The position numbers and the translations under genes were made by a program. Shown in pieces: positions 1 through 8,486 of a stretch of DNA of 64,000 nt. Position 1 is the stretch's first letter. The number at the start of each line of letters is the position of its first letter. The DNA lies in the NCBI GenBank assembly GCA_023392535.1, contig JAEVYY010000002.1, positions 62,001 through 126,000 on the forward strand, in the 5' to 3' direction. A model generated the notes under the pieces. That model saw only the letters and a program-made list of their open reading frames with translations. It was not told the origin of the DNA and ran no database searches. The stretch comes from Bacillota bacterium (GTDB lineage Bacteria; Bacillota; Clostridia; Lachnospirales; Lachnospiraceae).

Positions 1-488
1 AAATGAGGCATTGTAATGCCCCGGTAATGCTTTATTAAATTATCAACACAAGTCATTCCATTACGTACAGCCACGTTTTGTGAGGGTATATTGGTGTCTC
101 GTATGATAGAGTATATCACATTCGCATTCCACTTATCAAACGCGTATTCTTTACAAGCAATAGCAGCCTCACTTGCATATCCATGATGCCAATGTTCTTT
201 TTGAAACAGATAGCCCACTTCCATTACCTTATCATTTTTATAATCTTGCAATGTCAGCCCACATTGCCCTATCAGGTTACCTGTTTCTTTTTGTATAACA
301 GCCCATAATCCAAACCCATCTTTTTTGTAACGATTTATTTGTCTATCTAGCCATTCTTGAACCTCTTCCTCATTAAATGCACCCTCATAAGCATACATAA
401 CTTCATCATTTTGTAAAATTTTACATAGTTCTGAAAAATCTGCTTGTGTCATTTCTCTCAATTGTAATCTTTTTGTTTCTAAGATCAT
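1..488 (-). CDS. GNAT N-acetyltransferase, RimJ/RimL type (3' end cut by window)
   Basis: This is an acetyltransferase of the GNAT fold that probably moves an acetyl group from acetyl-CoA to an amino group; the substrate is unknown. Translation from the ATG at 488 begins MILETKRLQLREMTQADF, the usual start of RimJ/RimL-like GNATs (ETxRLxLR). It continues through GYLFQKEHWHHGYASEA, which fits the acetyl-CoA binding strand and loop, and NVAVRNGM, close to the family N-xxS-xxVxxKxGM motif. The frame is open to base 1, so only about 162 residues and not the natural C-terminus are visible. It is transcribed away from the GH2 gene's neighbourhood with no shared operon evident. The fold assignment is firm, the substrate unassigned. 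Confidence 0.85.
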   Translation of the reverse strand, partial: MILETKRLQLREMTQADFSELCKILQNDEVMYAYEGAFNEEEVQEWLDRQINRYKKDGFGLWAVIQKETGNLIGQCGLTLQDYKNDKVMEVGYLFQKEHWHHGYASEAAIACKEYAFDKWNANVIYSIIRDTNIPSQNVAVRNGMTCVDNLIKHYRGITMPH

Positions 489-540
489 GTTGCTGCCTCT
501 CCCTTTTGATTTTTAATATATCAGACATGAGACCCTTAAC

Positions 541-2316
541 TTACATGGTTAGTTCTTTAAACATCCGGTACAACTCCTCATTCAGTTCCCTGATAACGCT
601 TTCCTGCATTTTTGAAACTTCTCTGTCATAGGTCATTAAGCCGTTGATTTCTTCTTCAATATCTGTGGTCTGCGTATAAATCGCACTGCTTAACCCCTTT
701 CTTAAATTTGGATAGATTTCTTCTATCCAAAGCCTTTTGTAATTGGCCGTCAATTCTTCCGAGCTGTGGTATGCCTGATATCCAAATTCCTTCACACATG
801 ATAAATGATTCTTAACCGGATAGGAATAGCCTCCATATTCCGTCAATGCGACTACACGATCTTTTTGCGGCTTTACTTTGAGTTTGAAGATATAATTATG
901 GATGCTATAGATATCACCGCCCTTTTGATCAAACCATCCACAAGCCTCATTGACCCATCTTGTCTTATCGATTTTTTGAATACACTCGGTCGCTCTTGCA
1001 GCATCAAACTGCCCCCATCCTTCATTAAAAGGAATCCAGACGGCAATGGAGGGATGGTTATAGAAAAGTTCCACCATTCCTTTCAGATCATCATAGTATT
1101 GTTTTCTGCCTGCTTCATCCTCTCTTTTTAACAGGGCATAGCAATTATCTTTCATCCCTCTTGCAAACCAGTTACATAGATTGGGCAAATAGCTAACAAG
1201 TAACATGCGATACGTTCCACCGCCATTCGGCATATCCTGCCATACCATCATTCCTATCTTATCACAATGATAATAAAATCGTTCAGACTCTATTTTAATA
1301 TGTTTTCGGATAGTATTATAACCCAACTCTTTCAATTTCAGAATATCGTATCTAAGAGCTTCATCACTGGGTGGAGTAACTAAGCTTTCCGGCCAATATC
1401 CCTGATCCAAAAGACCATTAAAGAAAAATGGTTCATCATTTAGAAAAAATCTTAAAATTCCATTTCTATCTCTTTCGATAGAGAGTTTACGCATTCCAAA
1501 ATAGGACATTACTTCATCTTTTCCACATTGTATTTTTACATCGTACAAATTCGGATTATTAGGTGACCATGCAGCGAAAGATTTTAATGGAAGCGTAACT
1601 TTCTGATTCGTCATCACTTTTTTACTTTGCATTTCTTTGCCATCTTTTAAAATAGTAATCTTAGCATCTTTGGCTTCTCTATTTGTCAGAATACAAAATG
1701 CCACTTCTGAGTCATCAAAACAGGGGGTGATTTTTACATCTGTGATATAAGTTTGATATACACTTTCCATCCAGACTGTTTTCCAGATTCCGCTATTAGG
1801 TGTATAAAAAAGAGAGCCGAGCTTTCCCTTTTTTACTAATTTCTGTTTTCCTCTTGCATGAGATGCCAGTTCTGTTTTATCCACAACGCAGAGTGTCAAA
1901 ACATTTTCTTCCTCCTCTAATTCTCTTGTAATATCAAAGGTAAACGGTAAGTATCCTCCTTTATGAATCCCTAACTGATATCCATTTAACCAGACTTCAC
2001 ATTCCTGATCCACTGCTCCAAAATGTAATAATACTCTGTCTTTTTGAAAATTCTCTGGTAATTGAAATACCTTTCGGTAATGAAGATATTCATCCGGTCC
2101 CAAAATTCTTTCTACACCCGAAAGATACGTTTCGGGTGAGAATGGAACGATAATTTTTCCAGTATATTCCGTTATCTTTCTTGTTTTCCCAATAGAATAC
2201 TCCCATTCTCCATTTAAATTATAATAACTGTTTCTTATCAGCTGCGGACGAGGGTATTCTGTCAGGACATGTTCCTTGTCAAAATCCCTGCCCCATCTGG
2301 TTATTAATTGCTTCAC
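541..2316 (-). CDS. Glycoside hydrolase family 2 protein (beta-galactosidase/glucuronidase-like)
   Basis: A predicted cytoplasmic retaining glycosidase of 591 residues; no signal peptide is seen. The N-terminal jelly-roll sugar-binding domain (about 35-180, with HYRKVFQLP and EVWLNGYQLG) is followed by an immunoglobulin-like domain (about 190-285) and a TIM barrel. The barrel holds the GH2 acid/base Glu at about residue 432 in FNEGWGQ and the nucleophile Glu at about 492 in LTEYGGYSY. At 591 residues it is short for LacZ (about 1000), closer to glucuronidase-size or uncharacterised bacterial GH2 enzymes, so the sugar released is uncertain. No transporter or regulator is adjacent, so context does not help. 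Family assignment is secure from both catalytic motifs. Confidence 0.9.
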   Translation of the reverse strand: MKQLITRWGRDFDKEHVLTEYPRPQLIRNSYYNLNGEWEYSIGKTRKITEYTGKIIVPFSPETYLSGVERILGPDEYLHYRKVFQLPENFQKDRVLLHFGAVDQECEVWLNGYQLGIHKGGYLPFTFDITRELEEEENVLTLCVVDKTELASHARGKQKLVKKGKLGSLFYTPNSGIWKTVWMESVYQTYITDVKITPCFDDSEVAFCILTNREAKDAKITILKDGKEMQSKKVMTNQKVTLPLKSFAAWSPNNPNLYDVKIQCGKDEVMSYFGMRKLSIERDRNGILRFFLNDEPFFFNGLLDQGYWPESLVTPPSDEALRYDILKLKELGYNTIRKHIKIESERFYYHCDKIGMMVWQDMPNGGGTYRMLLVSYLPNLCNWFARGMKDNCYALLKREDEAGRKQYYDDLKGMVELFYNHPSIAVWIPFNEGWGQFDAARATECIQKIDKTRWVNEACGWFDQKGGDIYSIHNYIFKLKVKPQKDRVVALTEYGGYSYPVKNHLSCVKEFGYQAYHSSEELTANYKRLWIEEIYPNLRKGLSSAIYTQTTDIEEEINGLMTYDREVSKMQESVIRELNEELYRMFKELTM

Positions 2317-2593
2317 CCTATATACCCCCTTAGATTTACTAATATAAATTTTACACCCTTGATATCCTATAAATCAAGGGTGCGCGGATCTTTTGCGTAT
2401 GCTATATCCGATGGTACTTTGCTACCTGCGAACAAGTTGATTTATTGAACATTTCGAGCCATGCGATTGACATGTCCAGAAACTAAAAAAGGGCTACCCC
2501 CGTTAATAAGGATGTTTTCAATTTTAGACCTGAACACCGTCATTGATGGCAATGTCAATAGCAAATTTAAATTGAATAGATGTTTTTAAGTGT
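2317..2593. other. Intergenic stretch with a short hairpin and coding-like debris
   Basis: No intact gene is seen. A 9-bp perfect inverted repeat lies at 2355-2381 (ACCCTTGAT / ATCAAGGGT). On the minus strand, between about 2540 and 2340, stretches such as NGGSPFLVSGHVNRMA and FKFAIDIAINDG read open in two different frames. This looks like frameshifted remains of a gene, but I cannot name the family. It lies at the left edge of the GC-rich SLH island and may mark an old insertion junction. Confidence 0.35.
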
Positions 2594-2629
2594 AAAAATG
2601 AGCCTTTTAAGTGCAAAGGCTCATTTTTT
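2594..2629 (+). terminator. Rho-independent terminator hairpin, usable on both strands
   Basis: A perfect 14-bp inverted repeat (arms 2594-2607 and 2615-2628, 7-nt loop) contains the core GAGCCTTT/AAAGGCTC flanked by A- and T-runs on both sides. It could end transcription in either direction and sits just before the GC-rich island. Confidence 0.8.
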
Positions 2630-2651
2630 CTGCTTTTTGGATTATTCTACA

Positions 2652-2987
2652 ATGGAAATTAAAAAAAAGCAGTGTATCCGCCTTGTGGGAGGCTGGGGGC
2701 ACAAGAAAATACAAGCGGCATTCCGAACGCTTTGGGATACCGCTTCTGTTCTTGCTGGAAGGAGTGATGGAATGGAAATGCGAAGGCGTGAGGATGCGCC
2801 GCTGCCTGCCCCTAACACGGAGGGCAATGTGTGGCCGAAGCAGGCTTGCCCAGTTTTTGAGCCGAGGGCTGACACGCCTGAAGGATTGCGGCAATGCTGG
2901 TATTGTCGGCATGCCGACTTTCACCTGGACAAGCCTCGCGCACTGGAAGTAGGCGTATGCTACTGGCCGAAAAAAATATCAAAATAG
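2652..2987 (+). CDS. Small hypothetical protein with a CxxC motif, upstream of the SLH gene
   Basis: An open frame of 111 residues beginning MEIKKKQC, with a cysteine pair in CWYCRHADFH near the C-terminus and a proline-rich middle. Its stop codon (2985-2987) runs into the AGGAGG ribosome binding site of the SLH gene, so translation of the two may be coupled. Its base composition matches the GC-rich island rather than the AT-rich surroundings. No good ribosome binding site precedes this ATG and I do not recognise the family. It may be a real small protein travelling with the SLH gene or a chance frame. A longer reading could begin at 2580, but that start lies before the terminator hairpin. 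Confidence 0.4.
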   Translation: MEIKKKQCIRLVGGWGHKKIQAAFRTLWDTASVLAGRSDGMEMRRREDAPLPAPNTEGNVWPKQACPVFEPRADTPEGLRQCWYCRHADFHLDKPRALEVGVCYWPKKISK

Positions 2988-3001
2988 GAGGACAAAAGAA
3001 G

Positions 3002-6000
3002 ATGTGTAAAAGAGTTTTAAGTATTTGGCTTTCGGTGTGCATGGTGCTGATTATGCTGCCGATTTCGGCTATGGCAGAAGAAGAAAGTACGCCAGCAAGT
3101 GCAAGCGGAGAAGTGATAGCCTTTGCACCGCTTGCCGAAACAGAAAAATCCGTTGAGGTCGGAACACCATTAGAGAAGTTGAAGCTTCCCGAAAAACTGA
3201 CGGCAACAGTGCGGACAGCCGTACCGGCTGACAGCGTCATACCGGAGGAACCTGTGCTGGATTCAGGCGAATCAGAGGATGATGTTCCGCCGACTGATCC
3301 GACAGTGGCAACGACCACCTCTGCCATAAAAGAGAGTGAAAATGACCAGCAGGAATCCCCTGCTTCAGAATGGAAGGAAACGACCGTTGATATTCCGGTC
3401 ATATGGACCGCCGAGCCGGAATATGACGGAAACGAAAACGGCGATTATGTATTTACGCCGGTGATAGAGGACTATACCGTGAGCGCTGATGTGCCGGAAA
3501 TCACTGTGAAGGTGGGTGCAAAGCCCCTTATGATGGCTCTGCGTGGGGGTATTCCCACCACCTACGGGGATTTTTCCGTCAGCATAGAGGAAGACGGTGC
3601 AGCACCGACATATAGCGACGGCGTGCTGATCTTTGACACGGCGGGGGAATATACCGTCAGCATGGCCGATGACAAAACCTCCACCTCTAATGTTATCGTA
3701 GTAAGTGCGTCAGATGTGACGCTGAATCTGGACGGTGTGACAATCGAAGCCCCGGATGGGTCAGCAGCGAAGGTTGACGGTGGTAACGCACTTACGGTAA
3801 CAAGCGATAGCGTTATCCTGAATCTTCTAAATGATAGCTCTTTTACCGGCGGAATCGGTGGAATTGTTGACCCTATGAATGCCTGCAACGGCGGCAGCGG
3901 GATCAGCGGAAATGTCACGCTTACCGGCACAGCGACGCTCACCGCCACCGGCGGCATAGGTGGAGCGGCTGCACTGGGTACCAGCGGTACCGGCGGGGCT
4001 GGTATCAGCGGGAATGTCACGATTACAGGAGCGGCAGCACTCACTGCTACCGGCGGCATAGGTGGAGCGGCTGCACTGGGTGCCAGCGGTATCGGCGGCA
4101 GCGGCATCAGCGGTAGCCTTACCGTCACAGATTACGCCACAGTAAGCTTAGAAGGCGGCTTATCTTCGTCTACTTCCGGCAGCGCGCTGACCGGAACATT
4201 GACCGCCACGGGCTTTATCATCAAGGGCGGATATTTTAGTGAAATGGATGTTATAACCAGCAGCGACAGTCGTCTCAATCAATTCCGTTATCTCTCTGTT
4301 GAGCCTGTGCCGAACGTAGCCGAAATCGGTAGCACAGGCTACCCCACCCTGCAAGCGGCGGTAGATGCGGTTGATGAGGGGCAGACCATTAAACTTACAG
4401 ATGCTATTACGGTCACGGATTCGTCTTCGATTACCATCAACGGCGCATACAGCTTCACCCTTGACTTAAACGGCAAAACGCTGGATGGCGGCAGCAGCGG
4501 GAGTGCCGCCCCAATCAAACACAACGGCTCTGGCACTCTGACCATTAAGGACAGCGGCACCGGTGGCAAAATTACAAACAGTCGGTCCGTCGGCGTCAAC
4601 AGTGGAACCATTGAGCTGTCCGTCGGAAACGGCAACCTGACTCTCATCAGTGGCAAAATCGAAAACAGTGCCACCAACGGTGCAGGTATCTATAACAACG
4701 GCACTGGCACAGTAAGCATTCAAGGCGGTGTCGTAAAAGCGAGTTGCGGTGTTTGCAACAAGAGGGGCAACGTCAGTGTTTCTGGCGGTGTTATAGAAGC
4801 CAATGGCTACCTCTCTGCTGCGATTGTAAGCAGCGCTGGTAAGGTAACGCTTTCCGGCGGTATCATTTATAATCCTACTTATGTTGGTATTGGCCTGTCT
4901 AACAGCAGCCTTTTCATTTCCGGCGGTTCGCCCATTATTCAGGGAGGGGTTGCTGCGATGAATGCCGCTCCATCCGTAGACAGCGATACCGTTGCAAAAG
5001 TGATTGCAAGCACCAACTACGATGGAAGCAACCCTGTGGAAAACTACAATGCGTCTCAAATCACATCGTACAAGTACCTTACCTTTGTGGTAAAAGTGGC
5101 ACCTACTGCCGCAGAGTATGCGGAGGATGCAGTTTCCGGAACCGACTATGTGCTGGACAGCACAAATAAAACTCTCACCATAAAGACAGACAAGGGTGCG
5201 GCGTTCTGGTCGGCAAGCGGCACGGCTTATCTCGGCTACACCGTCCTCCTCGCCAACGACATCGACGTGCCCGACTTTCTCTGGACGGCGGTGGGCAATG
5301 GCTCCGGTGACCCCTTTGAAGGCAGCTTTGACGGGCATGAGCACAGCATCACAGGCTTGACGGTCACAGCGGCAAACAGCACCTACGCCGGTCTGTTCGG
5401 AGGTACGAAGGGCGCGACCATCCAAAACCTCTGCGTCTTAGGCACAATTGAAGTAAGTGAAACTGACAGCCCACTGTACATAGGCGGCATTGTCGGCGTC
5501 ATGGGCGACGACAGCACCATCCGCAATTGCTGCAGCCATGTGGCTATTCGCGGCGCGGCGTCCGGCGGCGATGAAATCAACGCGGGCGGTATTGTGGGAC
5601 TGCTGAACAGCGGCACTATAGAAAACTGCTTTAATACCGGCAATGTGTCCGGCTCCGACGCTGATATGGTGATATCTGGCGGTATTTACGGCGCAATCAG
5701 CCAATATGACTCCAATATCGGAACGGTTAAGAACAGCTACAACACCGGCAGCGTGAGCGGCAGCGGCAGCTCAATAACATTCCTAGGTGCACTGGGCGGC
5801 GCAGTGGACAGAAAGATCGTGTTGGAGAATTGCTACTATTTATCCGGCGCGGCAAGCGCGGCTTTTGGCTCTGGCAGCAGTGCAAATGTCCGCAGCTTTA
5901 CGGCAGGCACTACGGATACCCTTCTCGCCAGTCTCCACAGCTGGGTATCGGGACAGGCAAGCACCTTGTACCGCACCTGGCAGGCCGACGCCAATTCGAT

Positions 6001-7393
6001 CAATGGTGGCTATCCCGTGTTTGGTGATCTGTGGGGCACGACCACTCCGGACAAGCTACCCACAGGTGGTGATAACGGCGGCGGATCTGGAAATGGTGGA
6101 GGCGCCAGCGGAAGTTCCACTACTCCTTCGCCAGCCACAAAGCCCACCGAACCGGTCAGCGGCAGCACGGAAAATAAAGCCACCGTTGACAATAAGGGCA
6201 ACGCCAATGTCAGCCTGACCGATAAAAATATCACGGATGCCATTGCAGATGCGAAGGCTATCGCAGCAAAAAAAGGTGTGAACGCGGGCGACATCACTGC
6301 GGTGATTCATGTCACGACAGACGGCAAGGACGCAAGCACTGTGACAGTCAATTTGCCCAAAACAACACAGGAGCAGGTCATCGGCAACAGGATTGCCAGC
6401 GTTCAGCTTGTGATTGACCGTCCCGACCTTACCCTGGGAATCAACCTTGCGGCGGTAACGGAGATTAACCGGCAGGCACAGGCAGATGTGCAGCTGCTTG
6501 CTACTCGCATGGACAATTCTAAACTGTCCGGCGATGCAAAGGCCGCCATCGGCAACCGACCAACCTTTGATTTCAAGTCGACTTATGGTAACGGCAAATC
6601 CGTGAACGATTTCGGCAAGGGCATCGTCAGCGTGGAGATTCCCTATACTCTGCAAAAGGGTGAAGTTGCGGGCAACATTTGTGCTGTGTATGTGGATTCA
6701 AAAGGCAAAGTAACTTATCTGACTGATTCAAGCTATGATGCAAAGCGCGGAACGGTGGTGTTTTCCACCAGCCATTTCTCCACTTATGGCATAGCCTATA
6801 AAGCCAGCTTTAATTTTACTGACATAAGCGGTCATTGGGCAAAGGACGATATTCTCTTTGTCGCAAACCGCGGCCTTATGACCGGCACCGGTACCTCCAC
6901 ATTTAGCCCCAATGGTTCTATGACACGAGGGATGTTTGTAACAGCGCTCGGACGTTTGGCAAATGTCGATATCAGCACTTACAAGAAATCAAGCTTCCGT
7001 GATGTGAGAACTGATGCCTATTACATGGGCTATATCGAATGGGGTGTGAAGAACAACATTCTGGTCGGCATCGGTGGCGGGAAGTTTGATCCGGACGGCC
7101 TTGTAACCCGTGAGCAGATGGCACTTATGATGGACAGGTATGCTACAGCTATCGCCTTCAAGCTGTCGGAGGCACACGCACAGAACACCTTTGCTGACAA
7201 CACAAAGATTGGTGCGTGGGCGGCTCCTTCTGTGAAGCGCATTCAGATGGCGGGTATTATCCAAGGCAAAAACAATAACTTTTACGACCCGCAGGGGACG
7301 GCTACCCGTGCAGAGGCTTCGGCAGTACTGCGGCGCTTTGTTGAGTTGATGATTTTTAGTGACACTGCGCAAGGCTGGGTAAAAACAAAATAA
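3002..7393 (+). CDS. Large secreted S-layer-homology (SLH) surface protein
   Basis: A 1463-residue exported protein expected to be held to the cell wall by three C-terminal SLH modules. The ATG at 3002 is chosen because AGGAGG lies 8 bases upstream and a signal peptide follows directly (basic MCKR, hydrophobic core, cleavage near SAMAEE). An upstream in-frame ATG at 2894 has neither. Glycine-rich repeats with beta-helix character fill residues about 215-700, including a 34-residue tandem repeat. GLUG-like motifs (GGIVGLLNSGTIENC and relatives) occur at about 797-920, then a Ser/Thr/Pro/Gly linker. SLH modules begin near 1272, 1332 and 1395 (FTDISGHWAKDD, FRDVRTDAYYMGYIEWG, FADNTKIGAWAAPSVKR). 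The gene is visibly GC-richer than its neighbours, suggesting transfer. An adhesin-like role is inferred only. Confidence 0.9.
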   Translation: MCKRVLSIWLSVCMVLIMLPISAMAEEESTPASASGEVIAFAPLAETEKSVEVGTPLEKLKLPEKLTATVRTAVPADSVIPEEPVLDSGESEDDVPPTDPTVATTTSAIKESENDQQESPASEWKETTVDIPVIWTAEPEYDGNENGDYVFTPVIEDYTVSADVPEITVKVGAKPLMMALRGGIPTTYGDFSVSIEEDGAAPTYSDGVLIFDTAGEYTVSMADDKTSTSNVIVVSASDVTLNLDGVTIEAPDGSAAKVDGGNALTVTSDSVILNLLNDSSFTGGIGGIVDPMNACNGGSGISGNVTLTGTATLTATGGIGGAAALGTSGTGGAGISGNVTITGAAALTATGGIGGAAALGASGIGGSGISGSLTVTDYATVSLEGGLSSSTSGSALTGTLTATGFIIKGGYFSEMDVITSSDSRLNQFRYLSVEPVPNVAEIGSTGYPTLQAAVDAVDEGQTIKLTDAITVTDSSSITINGAYSFTLDLNGKTLDGGSSGSAAPIKHNGSGTLTIKDSGTGGKITNSRSVGVNSGTIELSVGNGNLTLISGKIENSATNGAGIYNNGTGTVSIQGGVVKASCGVCNKRGNVSVSGGVIEANGYLSAAIVSSAGKVTLSGGIIYNPTYVGIGLSNSSLFISGGSPIIQGGVAAMNAAPSVDSDTVAKVIASTNYDGSNPVENYNASQITSYKYLTFVVKVAPTAAEYAEDAVSGTDYVLDSTNKTLTIKTDKGAAFWSASGTAYLGYTVLLANDIDVPDFLWTAVGNGSGDPFEGSFDGHEHSITGLTVTAANSTYAGLFGGTKGATIQNLCVLGTIEVSETDSPLYIGGIVGVMGDDSTIRNCCSHVAIRGAASGGDEINAGGIVGLLNSGTIENCFNTGNVSGSDADMVISGGIYGAISQYDSNIGTVKNSYNTGSVSGSGSSITFLGALGGAVDRKIVLENCYYLSGAASAAFGSGSSANVRSFTAGTTDTLLASLHSWVSGQASTLYRTWQADANSINGGYPVFGDLWGTTTPDKLPTGGDNGGGSGNGGGASGSSTTPSPATKPTEPVSGSTENKATVDNKGNANVSLTDKNITDAIADAKAIAAKKGVNAGDITAVIHVTTDGKDASTVTVNLPKTTQEQVIGNRIASVQLVIDRPDLTLGINLAAVTEINRQAQADVQLLATRMDNSKLSGDAKAAIGNRPTFDFKSTYGNGKSVNDFGKGIVSVEIPYTLQKGEVAGNICAVYVDSKGKVTYLTDSSYDAKRGTVVFSTSHFSTYGIAYKASFNFTDISGHWAKDDILFVANRGLMTGTGTSTFSPNGSMTRGMFVTALGRLANVDISTYKKSSFRDVRTDAYYMGYIEWGVKNNILVGIGGGKFDPDGLVTREQMALMMDRYATAIAFKLSEAHAQNTFADNTKIGAWAAPSVKRIQMAGIIQGKNNNFYDPQGTATRAEASAVLRRFVELMIFSDTAQGWVKTK
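3911..4114 (+). repeat. Two tandem copies of a 102-bp (34-residue) repeat inside the SLH gene
   Basis: Copies at about 3911-4012 and 4013-4114 encode near-identical units starting NVTLTGTATL and NVTITGAAAL and ending GISG. The period is exactly 34 codons, so copy number changes would keep the frame. It is a likely site of length variation in the surface protein. Confidence 0.8.
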
Positions 7394-7403
7394 GCTATTC
7401 ACA

Positions 7404-7446
7404 CAAAAGGCGCACAGGTTGATATTTCAGCCTGCGCGCCTTTTGT
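7404..7446 (+). terminator. Terminator of the SLH gene
   Basis: The hairpin CAAAAGGCGC...GCGCCTTTTG has an inner CAGG/CCTG extension and one mismatched pair. It begins 11 bases after the SLH stop codon and ends in a short T-run. It marks the right end of the GC-rich island. Confidence 0.85.
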
Positions 7447-7450
7447 AATA

Positions 7451-7530
7451 CCAAACGATGCCCATGTTTTTCAGAACGTCTGCATATGGCTCCAATCGGC
7501 ATATGGCAATCGGTTCCTCAAAGACATCAT
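7451..7530 (-). pseudogene. Decayed hemC fragment around the cofactor-cysteine motif
   Basis: Bases 7451-7518 match 10085-10152 inside the intact hemC-cobA-hemD gene in the same orientation, with 4 differences in 68. On the minus strand this stretch reads GTDCHMPIGAICRRSEKHG, against GADCHMPIGAFCRRSEKQG in the intact gene. The match resumes at CAAAGACATC (7519-7528) after loss of 55 bases, which breaks the frame. The fragment carries no gene and lies between two terminators. It is evidence of a former duplication of hemC or of recombination between hemC copies. The non-synonymous differences suggest a diverged paralogue rather than a very recent copy. Confidence 0.8.
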
Positions 7531-7569
7531 TTTTTCGACTCGGCAGGACATGACATTACTTACTAATTA

Positions 7570-7605
7570 CAAAAAACCGCCATCCGAAATAGGACAGCGG
7601 TTTTA
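7570..7605 (-). terminator. Terminator of the hem operon
   Basis: On the minus strand AAAACCGC and GCGGTTTT form an 8-bp stem with a 16-nt loop, followed by T residues. It overlaps the stop codon of the 292-residue membrane protein gene and would end the hem transcript. Confidence 0.8.
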
Positions 7606-8481
7606 CACCCGTCTGAAAGTACCGTTTTCATGGTAATGGATTCCAACTAAAGAAGAGATCGCATCCAATTCATAAGGTGGCAGGAATAGTTCGTAAGTTT
7701 CATCATTCCATGCAATACAAAGGGCATAATAGGGTCTCATATAGAAGTACCCTAATCCATTTGCCATCGTAATCTTATATTTTTTAAACGCGCCTTTATC
7801 ATATGGAATCTCCTTTTTCCATGCAGCAAAAAAAATCGTTTCCTCTATTTTTTTTATTCCAGTAATTGCATAAAGGGGAATGCACCATTCCTGATAAAGA
7901 TCTGTGATATGTAACGTAAAGTCCAACACATGCATGTAAACGGGAACATTATTATGTGAGATACATACAAATTTACTTGGTGTCATGACTTTCATTTTGT
8001 TATTCTCTATTTTGTAACGAAACGCTAGAATTTCCATCTTAACGGCATCATCTGGTATCTGCATAAACTCCTTTGCATGCTCGGTAACATTTTTTATATA
8101 GCTTTCACCACACTCATATTCAACTTTATGTGCATGTCTTTTAATCCCTTTTACTATATGTAAAATTAGCCAAACCACGAGAAAAGCTACTGCCAGAAAG
8201 AAAAAAGCAGGGGGATTTTGATATACTTCTTTAAAAGTAAGGCCAGATATATCATACATAAGAAAATAGAAACTAAAACAAGCGCCTAAAAAAGAAAGAT
8301 GTTTCAGGATATTCATCCCAAATGGCAATGAAGTGTGTTTTGCATAATTTTTTGAAAGATTTTCACATTCTTTATATTCTTCCTTCAATTCAGTCGTAAG
8401 CGATTTCGAGCAAAAGATTTCCCCATCTATCAGATGGTTGTCATCATTTTCTGTCATATTGATTCCAAACACATATTTCAT
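7603..8481 (-). CDS. Membrane protein of unknown function, last gene of the hem operon
   Basis: A 292-residue protein with two hydrophobic segments at about 64-82 (LSFLGACFSFYFLMYDI) and 91-109 (PAFFFLAVAFLVVWLILHI). A longer C-terminal soluble part rich in aromatic residues may form a PH-like beta domain. The family is not recognised. It begins 5 bases beyond the stop of the hemC-cobA-hemD fusion on the same strand, so it is probably co-transcribed with heme synthesis. A role in porphyrin handling is possible but rests on position only. The two membrane spans near the N-terminus and the lack of a signal peptide suggest a cytoplasm-facing C-terminus. Confidence 0.75.
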   Translation of the reverse strand: MKYVFGINMTENDDNHLIDGEIFCSKSLTTELKEEYKECENLSKNYAKHTSLPFGMNILKHLSFLGACFSFYFLMYDISGLTFKEVYQNPPAFFFLAVAFLVVWLILHIVKGIKRHAHKVEYECGESYIKNVTEHAKEFMQIPDDAVKMEILAFRYKIENNKMKVMTPSKFVCISHNNVPVYMHVLDFTLHITDLYQEWCIPLYAITGIKKIEETIFFAAWKKEIPYDKGAFKKYKITMANGLGYFYMRPYYALCIAWNDETYELFLPPYELDAISSLVGIHYHENGTFRRV

Positions 8482-8486
8482 TGAAT

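Noticed and set aside
3562..6655. Several long antisense open frames within the SLH gene
   Set aside because: GC-rich repetitive DNA yields long open antisense frames. None has a ribosome binding site or recognisable domain, and the sense frame has a signal peptide and SLH modules.
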